From: an uncultured Allomuricauda sp.
GTDB lineage: Bacteria; Bacteroidota; Bacteroidia; Flavobacteriales; Flavobacteriaceae
Direction of reading: 5' to 3'
Length of the DNA: 39,364 nucleotides
Assembly: GCA_937899065.1 (NCBI GenBank)
Contig: CALBPG010000180.1
Coordinates: 1 to 39,364 of the forward strand
Each line of letters begins with the position of its first letter. Position 1 is the first letter of the stretch. The position numbers and the translations under genes were made by a program. Below, in pieces: positions 19,901 through 26,090 of the stretch. The notes under the pieces are model-generated. The model saw only the letters and a list, made by a program, of their open reading frames with translations, did not search any database and was not told the origin of the DNA.

Positions 19901-20059
19901 TTCTCCGACGGCCTTGTTGGTAAATGTGAGGGCCAACATTTCGCGAAAACTGCGATAGGAATTGCTTGAAAACAGTAGCCCAAGGTACCTTTTGGTTAAG
20001 GTATAGGTCTTACCAGACCCAGCAGAAGCATTATAAACCACAAAAGGAGAAGCGTTCAA
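16949..20059 (-). CDS. UvrD/AddA-like helicase-nuclease
   Basis: A 1036-aa superfamily 1 helicase of RecB/AddA type. Walker A is ASAGSGKT (11-18), the ALTFTNKAVGEMK motif follows at 43-55, Walker B DEFQDTS is at 387-393, and later motifs include TLSTNWRS and VTLMTIHKSKGLEFP. The C-terminus carries a PD-(D/E)XK nuclease signature (DRIALSGMKASILEYKTGK, ending at 996). It should work with the AddB-like protein encoded nearby to process DNA double-strand breaks. The only upstream start that keeps the Walker region is TTG at 20059 (MNASPFVVYNASAG); there is no in-frame ATG before it. It precedes kbl by 9 bp. Confidence 0.92.
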   Translation of the reverse strand: MNASPFVVYNASAGSGKTYTLTKRYLGLLFSSNSYRSFREMLALTFTNKAVGEMKTRILDSLFDFSQPSVLENPPLMFSELVAETELTPKQLQQKSTILLQQLLHNYSFFEISTIDRFNHKIIKTFARDLKLAQNFEVELDVESLLAKAVTRVLDRAGQEKELTQLLLDFSLEKIDDEKSWNIIHDLIEIGKLLFQENDMGRMAELQTQPLSYFTQLKSKLRKEIVNLQTQLLQQASLALEKIPQLGLEHEDFPRKTLPNHLIKIQQGEVSPKKLYANTLEKNLLDGKILKAKHPMEDDSGLEALIQGFFNLKEMIYQRAHLSAIYQNLVPLALVNTISQELKTLEEEENVVPIAALNRIIANEIKAQPIPFIYERLGERYRHYFIDEFQDTSAMQWENLIPLVSNSLVAVDSNGKTGTLFLVGDAKQAIYRWRGGKAEQLLELDEAKPEQFVVAPEIKTLSTNWRSTENIIAFNNGFFSYIAPLFVEPRYGNLFETSAQLTNPSSGGYVELCFLHSTKEIHETYAIEVEKTIAKVRQQGYGYADICILVRDNKKGALLADHLSAAEVPLISSDALLLENDATILFLINLLKAIHDSKNDLARFELLHFLAPKNEYLHDFIEKNIHKVHEFLKEAFDFTLDTMTPRPVYDILEQAVVHFELQDKSPAHLTFFMQVVFDHQQKNGPDVFSFLNYWEDKKASLAISAPEKADAVTLMTIHKSKGLEFPVVIFPYADTPIIDKRKKKKIWVSTSSKTKGLGLSEYLMSYSENMLHFDDASRAAYEKESSQIQLDAINVLYVALTRAEKALFILSEIPRKNVGPEEANSYAELLFGYANSSALTTVDENRFALGTFGNNPESSKIENTLETVQYTFRSKNAPPFRISTKSGQLWNTPQQSALDTGTLLHEILSRIQYHNALENIFATMQDAGLFGTDDREALWKKVEATVHHPLLSKYFTEDFQVFNEKEILLHNGNSIRPDRIALSGMKASILEYKTGKHDTAHVAQIEGYAQALQSMGYTIENTILIYINEEVQPLFL

Positions 20060-20122
20060 CCTGTTTTTTGTGCAAATTAATCAATAGGGAAATGAACTTA
20101 AGGTTCTCTTATTATATTTTAC

Positions 20123-20134
20123 CGGCTAAAGCCG
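20123..20134. promoter_or_regulatory. Inverted repeat upstream of sodA
   Basis: A perfect dyad CGGCT-AA-AGCCG, placed 41 bp before the sodA start and touching a -7-like TATTTTTA (20135-20142). The position would suit an operator; no known regulator site is recognised. Confidence 0.35.
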
Positions 20135-20175
20135 TATTTTTATGGGAACATTAATAACATAAAAACTACAATATC

Positions 20176-20784
20176 ATGGCTTTTGAATTACCAAAATTAT
20201 CCTATGCCTACGATGCGTTGGAACCACATATCGATGCACGTACCATGGAGATACACCATACAAAGCACCACAATGGGTATACTACGAAATTGAACGGTGC
20301 TGTTGCTGGAACGGATTTGGAAGGCAAAAGCATTGAAGACATTCTCGAAAACCTCGATATGTCCAATGCTGCTGTCCGCAATAATGGTGGAGGTTTCTAC
20401 AACCACAGACTTTTTTGGGAAGTAATGTCTGCTAACGGAGGAGGTACCCCTGATGGAGCTGTTGGAGCTGCCATCGACGAGGCTTTTGGCTCCTATGACA
20501 GTTTTAAAGAAAAATTCAGTGCTGCTGCCGGAACGCGTTTTGGTTCAGGATGGGCATGGCTATGCGTTCATAAAGGAGGCGCTTTGGAAATTTGTTCTAC
20601 GCCAAACCAAGACAATCCGTTGATGCCGGGTTCAGGATGTGAGGGCTTTCCAATTTTGGGGCTTGATGTTTGGGAGCATGCCTACTACCTAAACTACCAA
20701 AACAGAAGACCAGATTACGTTTCCGCTTTTTTCAATGTTATCGATTGGGGAAAAGTAAACGAATTATACGCTGCGAATAAGTAA
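20176..20784 (+). CDS. sodA: Superoxide dismutase (Mn/Fe type)
   Basis: A 202-aa Fe/Mn superoxide dismutase, converting superoxide to oxygen and hydrogen peroxide. The metal ligands are visible: His27 in the [12 protein letters not shown] block, the His in [11 protein letters not shown], and Asp and His in [15 protein letters not shown] and TPNQDNPLM, with a Gln near the metal, favour Mn-type or cambialistic use over strict Fe. There is no signal peptide, so it is cytoplasmic. It is divergent from the AddA-like gene and followed by a clear terminator, so it is a single-gene unit facing the small-RNA array. Confidence 0.95.
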   Translation: MAFELPKLSYAYDALEPHIDARTMEIHHTKHHNGYTTKLNGAVAGTDLEGKSIEDILENLDMSNAAVRNNGGGFYNHRLFWEVMSANGGGTPDGAVGAAIDEAFGSYDSFKEKFSAAAGTRFGSGWAWLCVHKGGALEICSTPNQDNPLMPGSGCEGFPILGLDVWEHAYYLNYQNRRPDYVSAFFNVIDWGKVNELYAANK

Positions 20785-20808
20785 AAAGCAAGCAAATCTA
20801 AGAAGGAA

Positions 20809-20835
20809 GCCTCGGTCAAAACCGGGGCTTTTTTT
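20809..20835 (+). terminator. Intrinsic terminator of sodA
   Basis: An 8-bp stem (20809-20816 / 20821-20828, one G-U pair), CAAA loop, then seven T. It lies 24 bp after the sodA stop. Confidence 0.9.
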
Positions 20836-20852
20836 ATTGAAAATGGGTATAA

Positions 20853-20925
20853 TAGAAAAGGGCGGGAAAGCTCCCACCCTTTTCGTCCCAAATCTTACCA
20901 TAAACTTAACCTACTTATGCTATGG
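20853..20925 (-). ncRNA. Candidate small RNA, copy 1 of 3
   Basis: The predicted 5' part is the 39-nt conserved block (20887-20925), reading CCATAGCATAAGTAGG at its start on the minus strand. A hairpin follows (20856-20866 pairing with 20873-20883), with a C.A mismatch on the plus strand that becomes a permitted G.U pair only in minus-strand RNA. Upstream is TTTG-N19-TAATTTAG ending 5 nt before the block. This copy has T in place of the C found in the other two within the block. No convincing ORF. Family unknown to me. Confidence 0.7.
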
Positions 20926-20930
20926 CAAAA

Positions 20931-20961
20931 CTAAATTACTGGTATTGTGAGAAATAACAAA
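20931..20961 (-). promoter_or_regulatory. Promoter of candidate small RNA 1
   Basis: Minus strand: TTTG (20958-20961), a 19-bp spacer, then TAATTTAG (20931-20938), one base from the TAnnTTTG consensus. The -7 box ends 5 nt before the conserved 39-nt block, as in the other two copies. Confidence 0.65.
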
Positions 20962-21033
20962 GGTTTTTGAGGAAATTTTTGAATTGATAGGAAGCTTGTT
21001 CGCTGCAATTTTAACATAACAGCTTGGGGTTCA

Positions 21034-21108
21034 AACAAAAAGAAGGCGGAACATGTTCCGCCTTCTTACCCCAAATCTTACCATGAACTTAACCTACTTA
21101 TGCTATGG
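21034..21108 (-). ncRNA. Candidate small RNA, copy 2 of 3
   Basis: The conserved block at 21070-21108 is followed on the minus strand by a perfect 14-bp palindrome (21040-21067), extending into TTTTTG, a strong intrinsic terminator. A perfect -7 box TACATTTG (21114-21121) ends 5 nt before the block; the -33 element is weak. The predicted RNA is about 75 nt. An ATG inside the block opens a 17-codon frame (MVRFG...) that runs through the hairpin; its downstream residues are not shared with the other copies, so coding is unlikely. Confidence 0.72.
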
Positions 21109-21113
21109 TGAAA

Positions 21114-21121
21114 CAAATGTA
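21114..21121 (-). promoter_or_regulatory. -7 box of candidate small RNA 2
   Basis: TACATTTG on the minus strand, an exact TAnnTTTG match identical to the ompA -7 box, 5 nt upstream of the conserved block. Confidence 0.6.
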
Positions 21122-21250
21122 AGTTGAGCATTCTCGGTGAAGAAAGCTTTTAGATGAAACCCCTTTAATTCAGATGAACTGCTGTTACTGAAAGCGGACA
21201 CTACTCTGGATTGCGAAAAGGATTACGTTTGCAGATTTCGGTATTACAGC

Positions 21251-21326
21251 AAAATAAAAAAGGTGGAAGAGATTCCACCTTTTTTGCCCCAAATCTTACC
21301 ATGAACTTAACCTACTTATGCTATGG
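21251..21326 (-). ncRNA. Candidate small RNA, copy 3 of 3
   Basis: The conserved block at 21288-21326 is identical to copy 2. It is followed by a perfect 13-bp hairpin (21256-21268 / 21273-21285) with a 4-nt loop and a six-T 3' arm. Compared with copy 2, a C-G pair in the stem is replaced by T-A, a compensatory change. TACTTTAG (21332-21339) is the -7 box, again 5 nt upstream. The unit lies 103 bp downstream of the purF stop, in the same direction. Confidence 0.7.
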
Positions 21327-21331
21327 CCTTA

Positions 21332-21339
21332 CTAAAGTA
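21332..21339 (-). promoter_or_regulatory. -7 box of candidate small RNA 3
   Basis: TACTTTAG on the minus strand, one base from TAnnTTTG, 5 nt upstream of the conserved block. The -33 element is not clear. Confidence 0.5.
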
Positions 21340-21428
21340 GGTTTGAAGCTTGCTGACTAACGAAAAACCCGATGATTAGCGTATTTCATCGATGAAATGC
21401 ACACCTTAGAAATTTAAAATGAATTCCC

Positions 21429-23327
21429 TTAATATGCTCGTTGGTTTTTTCCTTCATAAAAATTCATGAATGCTCGGTTAACCACGCGGTTTCCCCCTGG
21501 TGTCGGGTAGTCTCCGGTGAAATACCAATCGCCAAGGTTCTTTGGACAGGCTTCATGAAGGCTGTCGATGGTTTGGTAAATGATTTTTACCTCTGCCTGT
21601 ATTCCTTCAGGACTTAAAATCTCTGCGATCTTATTGGAAATGGTTTCAGGGGAAAAAGGTTCGTAGAACTTTTTTACGTGATTGACCACCTTCTTGGCCT
21701 TTTTGTGTTCTTGCTCCTTGCAAAGGGTATAGATTTCATCCACAATATGCATGGTGCCTTGTTCTTGATGCAAAGCCAAAGCAGCTTTGAAAGCAATAAA
21801 GTCTTCTAATTTGGCCATATCGATACCATAACAGTCAGGGTATCGTATTTGGGGAGCAGAAGAAACTACAACGATTTTGCTTGGCGAAAGGCGGTCCAAA
21901 ATCTTAAGAATACTTTTCTTAAGCGTAGTTCCACGAACGATACTATCGTCAATGATGACCAAATTGTCTCCAGATTTTACCGAACCATAGGAAATATCAT
22001 ATACGTGAGTCACCAAATCATCCCTGCTACTATCCTGGGTAATAAAGGTTCGCAACTTGGCATCTTTGATAGCGACTTTCTCGATTCTTGGGCGTACATC
22101 CAAAATAGTATTGAGCTTTTCTCGAGTAATATCGGTACCCAATGCCAGAATCTGCGATTCCTTTTTCCGGTTGAGGTAGTTTTGGGCTTCTTTTACCATG
22201 CCGAAAAAAGAGGTTTCTGCCGTGTTTGGGATATAGGAGAATACCGTGTTAACCAAATCATCGTTGACCGCTTTCAAGATTTGCGGAAAAACCAGTTTCC
22301 CCAATAACTTACGCTCTTGATAGATTTCTTTGTCGCTTCCCCTTGAAAAGTAAATGCGTTCAAAAGAACACGCTTTTCTTTCCAGTGGCTCCAAAATAGG
22401 GTCAACATGTACTCCGCCATTCTTTTTGATGATAATGGCATGGCCGGGGTCCAGTTCATGTACCGCATCGTAGGGTACATTAAATACGGTTTGGATGGCG
22501 GGTCGCTCTGAAGCTACTACCACCACTTCGTCATCTTGGTAGAAATATGCAGGGCGAATTCCCGCAGGGTCCCGAAAGACGAAGGCATCCCCGTGCCCTA
22601 GCAGTCCAGCCATAGCATAGCCACCGTCCCAGTTTTTTGAAGATTTTCTAAGAATTTTGGCAATGTTCAGACGTTCTGCAATGATAGGAGTTGCTTGACG
22701 CTTATTGAACCCTTCTTTTTTAATGTCTTTATAAATCTTGGCGACGGCGTCATCCAAAAAATGTCCGATTTTTTCCATCACTGTGATGGTGTCTGCCATT
22801 TCCTTGGGGTGCTGCCCCAACTCCACCAAGTTTCCAAACAATTCCGAAACGTTGGTCATATTGAAATTCCCAGCCACAATCAAATTACGGTGCATCCAAT
22901 TGTTCTGACGTAGAAAAGGATGCACACTTTCGATGCTGTTCTTTCCGAAGGTTCCGTACCGCACATGTCCCAAAAGCAATTCCCCTATATAAGGTATGCT
23001 CCGTTTCTGTTCGGCGATATCGTTCTCCATTTCTGGATTTTCGCTCAGAACGCTATTGATACGATGGTTGATTTGCGCAAAGATGTCTTGGATGGGTTGC
23101 TGCTGGGCCGAGCGGACTCGACTCATGTACCGTTCTCCAGGTTCCATATCCAGTTTGATACTGGCAAATCCGGCACCATCTTGACCGCGATTGTGTTGCT
23201 TTTCCATCATGAGGTACATTTTGTTTACCCCATAAAAAGCTGTGCCGTATTTTTTCTTGTAAAATTCAAGAGGCTTAAGCAAACGGATCAGTGATATTCC
23301 GCATTCGTGCTTAATTGCATCACTCAT
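21429..23327 (-). CDS. purF: Amidophosphoribosyltransferase (PurF, long form)
   Basis: The first committed enzyme of purine synthesis: PRPP plus glutamine to phosphoribosylamine. The N-terminal nucleophile is Cys9 in KHECGISL, exposed after removal of a short propeptide as in other PurF. The glutaminase part shows HNRGQDGAGFA (45-55), GHVRYGTFG (120-128) and DPAGIRP (253-259); the phosphoribosyltransferase part has the PRPP loop IIDDSIVRGTT (458-468). At 632 aa it is longer than the usual 470-510, with extra sequence before the PRPP loop and at the C-terminus. It begins only 8 bp after the T-tract of a terminator; purN is in the same run of genes. Confidence 0.92.
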   Translation of the reverse strand: MSDAIKHECGISLIRLLKPLEFYKKKYGTAFYGVNKMYLMMEKQHNRGQDGAGFASIKLDMEPGERYMSRVRSAQQQPIQDIFAQINHRINSVLSENPEMENDIAEQKRSIPYIGELLLGHVRYGTFGKNSIESVHPFLRQNNWMHRNLIVAGNFNMTNVSELFGNLVELGQHPKEMADTITVMEKIGHFLDDAVAKIYKDIKKEGFNKRQATPIIAERLNIAKILRKSSKNWDGGYAMAGLLGHGDAFVFRDPAGIRPAYFYQDDEVVVVASERPAIQTVFNVPYDAVHELDPGHAIIIKKNGGVHVDPILEPLERKACSFERIYFSRGSDKEIYQERKLLGKLVFPQILKAVNDDLVNTVFSYIPNTAETSFFGMVKEAQNYLNRKKESQILALGTDITREKLNTILDVRPRIEKVAIKDAKLRTFITQDSSRDDLVTHVYDISYGSVKSGDNLVIIDDSIVRGTTLKKSILKILDRLSPSKIVVVSSAPQIRYPDCYGIDMAKLEDFIAFKAALALHQEQGTMHIVDEIYTLCKEQEHKKAKKVVNHVKKFYEPFSPETISNKIAEILSPEGIQAEVKIIYQTIDSLHEACPKNLGDWYFTGDYPTPGGNRVVNRAFMNFYEGKNQRAY

Positions 23328-23334
23328 ATTACCT

Positions 23335-23365
23335 AAAAAATAAAAGCCCCGAACAGTGTCAGGGC
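23335..23365 (-). terminator. Terminator between pfkB-like gene and purF
   Basis: On the minus strand a 7-bp stem (23359-23365 / 23346-23352, one G-U) with a 6-nt loop, followed by TTTTATTTTTT. The T-tract ends 8 bp before the purF ATG, so it may act as an attenuator for purF read-through. Confidence 0.85.
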
Positions 23366-23370
23366 ATTCT

Positions 23371-24297
23371 TTAACTTAATTCTATGTTGAACTGCGTCAA
23401 TTCTTTGAATTGATGCAAGCGTTCGTCAATTTCCGATTTCTCCAAGGAAAGCATTCGCTCTATCCCAAAACGCTCCACACAAAACGAAGCCAAATTAGAG
23501 CCTTGGATAATTCCATTCTTCATACTTTCAAAAGAGATATTTCTTGCCTCGGTTATAAAACCTGCAAAACCTCCTGCGAAGGTGTCGCCCGCCCCGGTGG
23601 GGTCAAATACTTCCCGTAATGGAAGGGCTGGTGCAAAAAACACTTTGTCTTCATGAAAAAGCAAAGCCCCATGCTCTCCTTTTTTGATTACCACATAGCG
23701 TGGCCCCATCTCTTGGATTTTTTCTGCAGCTGCGACTAGTGAATATTCTTCGGTTAGCTGTCTTGCCTCTTCGTCATTTATGGTAATTACATCGATTTTA
23801 CCAATAACCTCCATCAATTCATCCCAAGTGTTGTCCATCCAAAAGTTCATGGTATCCAAAACAATAAGTTTTGGTTTCTTTTCCATTTGGGCGATGACGC
23901 TCAGTTGAATGCTGGGGTGAAGGTTACCAAGCATTACAATATCGGCATCCTTATAATTATCGGGAACCACAGGGTCAAAGTCACCCAAGGTGTTCAATTC
24001 GGTAATTAAGGTGTCCCGCGAATTCAAATCGTTGTGGTACTTGCCTTTCCAATAAAAGGTTTTACCACCTTTGATGATTTCCACCCCTGAAATATCTATG
24101 CCTCTATCCTTTAAAATATCAAGGTATTCTTGTGGCATGTCTTCGCCTACAACGGAAACTACACCGATATCGATTTTGAATTGGCTCGCCGCTAAACCGA
24201 TAAAAGTAGCTGCGCCACCGAGTATTTTTCCAGTTTTTCCAAAAGGAGTTTCGATTTCATCAAATGCAATCGAACCGACCGCCAGTAGTTTGGACAT
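23371..24297 (-). CDS. PfkB family carbohydrate/nucleoside kinase
   Basis: A 308-aa ribokinase-fold kinase. The N-terminal MSKLLAVGSIAFDEIETPFG and GGAATFIGLAASQF match the PfkB sugar-binding region, and DPTGAGDTFAGGF is the C-terminal signature with the catalytic Asp and anion hole. It phosphorylates a sugar or nucleoside; the substrate is not readable. Its location between purine genes (purN, purF) hints at a nucleoside or ribose substrate, but this is inference. It is preceded by a good -7 box and followed by a terminator. Confidence 0.88.
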   Translation of the reverse strand: MSKLLAVGSIAFDEIETPFGKTGKILGGAATFIGLAASQFKIDIGVVSVVGEDMPQEYLDILKDRGIDISGVEIIKGGKTFYWKGKYHNDLNSRDTLITELNTLGDFDPVVPDNYKDADIVMLGNLHPSIQLSVIAQMEKKPKLIVLDTMNFWMDNTWDELMEVIGKIDVITINDEEARQLTEEYSLVAAAEKIQEMGPRYVVIKKGEHGALLFHEDKVFFAPALPLREVFDPTGAGDTFAGGFAGFITEARNISFESMKNGIIQGSNLASFCVERFGIERMLSLEKSEIDERLHQFKELTQFNIELS

Positions 24298-24313
24298 TTT
24301 TTAAAATTTGCTG

Positions 24314-24321
24314 CAAATATA
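24314..24321 (-). promoter_or_regulatory. -7 box of the PfkB-family kinase
   Basis: TATATTTG on the minus strand, an exact TAnnTTTG match, 16 bp before the start codon. No clear TTTG at 19 bp. Confidence 0.5.
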
Positions 24322-24392
24322 CGGTTACCTTCTTCATTTGTGACAACTCTGTTAAGGAATTGAAAAACGTACAGATTGCCTCACGGCATAAC

Positions 24393-25028
24393 CTACTTTC
24401 TTCCAAAATCCGCGGGAATTTCTCCCCATGCCTTGGTTTCCCATTTGACTACCTTAGTTGTATATGTGTTGTTCCTTAACCATTCCTCTGCCCGGTCAAT
24501 CAGTTCAAACAGTACTGCATTGACTTTGGTCTTGGATAACTTGGTACCACACTTCTTTTTTCTCACCCAACCCATGGCAATTTTGGAGTCAGAATATAAT
24601 ATTCGGTCGCTCTTTTGCTTTTGCAGAAAGGCCAATCCGTGAACAATTCCCAAAAACTCTCCAACATTGCTGGTGCCCTTTTCAAACGGACCCTGTTTAA
24701 AGAGAACCTTTTTGGATTTTGTATCCACTCCTCTGTACTCCATCTTTCCTGGATTCCCACTTGAAGCGGCATCCACAGCTATGGAATGCATATTGGGTTT
24801 TCCGATTCGTTTGATTTCTTCAGCACTCAATATTTTCTTGGGAGCGCTTTTGCCTTTATAATCGTCGTATTTACCCCTAAAAGCTTTCTTCGCCTCCACG
24901 AAAGTAGAGAAGGCTTTGTATTGGGCTCCTTTAAACCCGGCGATTTGCGCTTTACAATCGGCCCAGGATTCATATATCCCAGGTTTTTTGCCTTTCCAAA
25001 CCGTGTAGAACTTTGGTTTTTTAGCCAT
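24393..25028 (-). CDS. Viroplasmin-domain ribonuclease H
   Basis: A 211-aa protein. The N-terminal 50 residues (KPKFYTVWKGKKPGIYESW, then QIAGFKGAQYKAFSTFVEA) form a viroplasmin (caulimovirus-type, hybrid-binding) domain; the C-terminal part is RNase HI, with catalytic acids visible in AVDAASSGNPG, VGEFLGIVHGL and LYSDSKIAMGW. It cleaves RNA in RNA-DNA hybrids. The ATG at 25028 overlaps the end of purN by 8 bp and gives the family start MAKKPKFY, so longer upstream readings are rejected. Probably co-transcribed with purN. Confidence 0.9.
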   Translation of the reverse strand: MAKKPKFYTVWKGKKPGIYESWADCKAQIAGFKGAQYKAFSTFVEAKKAFRGKYDDYKGKSAPKKILSAEEIKRIGKPNMHSIAVDAASSGNPGKMEYRGVDTKSKKVLFKQGPFEKGTSNVGEFLGIVHGLAFLQKQKSDRILYSDSKIAMGWVRKKKCGTKLSKTKVNAVLFELIDRAEEWLRNNTYTTKVVKWETKAWGEIPADFGRK

Positions 25029-25605
25029 TTTCTTTGAAAAGCAGTTTTTTGATGACTTCCGGATAGTGGGCATATTCCAAAGTATGGACCTTATTGGCAA
25101 TATGCTCTACGGAATCAGATTCTTCTAAAGGAGTAGTGGCTTGAAAAATGATGGTACCTTCATCATAATGTTCGTTGACATAATGTATGGTTATGCCTGT
25201 TTCTTGCTCGTTGTTTTTCTTTACAGCGGCATGCACATGTTGTCCATACATTCCTTTTCCACCATATTTCGGAAGCAATGCGGGGTGAACATTAATAATG
25301 ATATTCGGAAAAACACGGACTAGCTGCTCAGGTATTTTCCAGAGAAAGCCAGCAAGCACAATTAAATCAGGTTGTAATGCTTTTAGCAATCGTATTACGG
25401 CATCTCCTTCGGAAAACGCGATTCTATTGAAACAAAATGCTGGAATTTGCAATCGATTGGCACGGTCCCAAACCTTAGCAGTGCGTTTGTTGGTAAGGAT
25501 ACCTACCACCTCGACATGGGCATCTTTTTCGAAAAACGTGCAAATGCGTTCGGCATTGGTGCCGTTGCCTGAGGCAAACAGTACAATTCGTTTTATATCA
25601 TTCAT
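25021..25605 (-). CDS. purN: Phosphoribosylglycinamide formyltransferase (GART)
   Basis: A 194-aa folate-dependent GAR transformylase, the third step of purine synthesis. Motifs: ASGNGTN (11-17, phosphate loop), the catalytic Asn-His pair in INVHPALLPKYGGKGMYG, and the Asp in NEHYDEGTIIF. Length matches the family. The 3' end overlaps the RNase H start by 8 bp. It is divergent from acpP with 152 bp between the starts. Confidence 0.94.
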   Translation of the reverse strand: MNDIKRIVLFASGNGTNAERICTFFEKDAHVEVVGILTNKRTAKVWDRANRLQIPAFCFNRIAFSEGDAVIRLLKALQPDLIVLAGFLWKIPEQLVRVFPNIIINVHPALLPKYGGKGMYGQHVHAAVKKNNEQETGITIHYVNEHYDEGTIIFQATTPLEESDSVEHIANKVHTLEYAHYPEVIKKLLFKENG

Positions 25606-25717
25606 GTATTGGGCCTAGATAGGTCTTGTATGCTTGGCGAAAGTAAGATTCTCATTTGTAAGATGTTCACGGCGGTGACATTTTATCGACAAATGGTGTA
25701 TTTAATCCAAAGTTTTA

Positions 25718-25725
25718 TATTTTTG
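25718..25725 (+). promoter_or_regulatory. -7 box of acpP
   Basis: TATTTTTG fits TAnnTTTG, 32 bp before the acpP start. The -33 region (GGTG at the 19-bp distance) is poor. Confidence 0.5.
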
Positions 25726-25757
25726 CCATCAATTAAATTTTAAAAACCAATAACATT

Positions 25758-25991
25758 ATGTCAGACATTGCATCAAGAGTTAAGGCTATCATCGTTGATA
25801 AACTAGGTGTAGATGAAAATGAGGTAGTACCTGAAGCAAGCTTTACCAATGATTTGGGCGCGGATTCCTTGGACACTGTTGAGCTAATCATGGAGTTTGA
25901 GAAAGAATTTGATATTCAGATACCTGACGATCAAGCCGAAAACATTGCAACAGTTGGTCAGGCGATTACCTACATAGAAGAGGCCAAGTAG
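25758..25991 (+). CDS. acpP: Acyl carrier protein
   Basis: A 77-aa acidic ACP with the phosphopantetheine attachment site [12 protein letters not shown] (Ser at about residue 38). It carries acyl chains for fatty-acid synthesis. It is followed by a very strong hairpin-T9 terminator and then fabF, the usual acpP-fabF-rnc order; the terminator probably keeps ACP message in excess over fabF. Confidence 0.97.
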   Translation: MSDIASRVKAIIVDKLGVDENEVVPEASFTNDLGADSLDTVELIMEFEKEFDIQIPDDQAENIATVGQAITYIEEAK

Positions 25992-26019
25992 ATTAATGAT
26001 ATTCAATATAGCATTTAAA

Positions 26020-26059
26020 TTATCCATGTGATCGTGAATCACATGGATAATTTTTTTTT
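26020..26059 (+). terminator. Strong terminator/attenuator between acpP and fabF
   Basis: A perfect 13-bp stem (26020-26032 / 26038-26050), loop CGTGA, then nine T. It ends 31 bp before the fabF start. Confidence 0.92.
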
Positions 26060-26090
26060 AATTTAGGTTTTAAAGGGTAAAATCAAACTC

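Larger units (their letters stand above)
20887..21326 (-). repeat. Three dispersed copies of a 39-nt block
   Basis: Direct copies at 20887-20925, 21070-21108 and 21288-21326, with periods of 183 and 218 bp. Copies 2 and 3 are identical; copy 1 differs at one base. The spacer DNA between copies is unrelated, apart from the flanking -7 box and hairpin that each copy carries. Confidence 0.93.

Noticed and set aside
21034-21096. Short peptide MVRFG... encoded by the ATG inside each 39-nt block
   Set aside because: Only the five codons inside the conserved block are shared; the frames diverge in sequence and length through the hairpins, and the ATG pairs in the predicted stem. Structure, not coding, is conserved.
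20856-21326. CRISPR array
   Set aside because: Three blocks at periods of 183 and 218 bp with promoters and hairpins; spacing is far too long and irregular and no cas genes are present.
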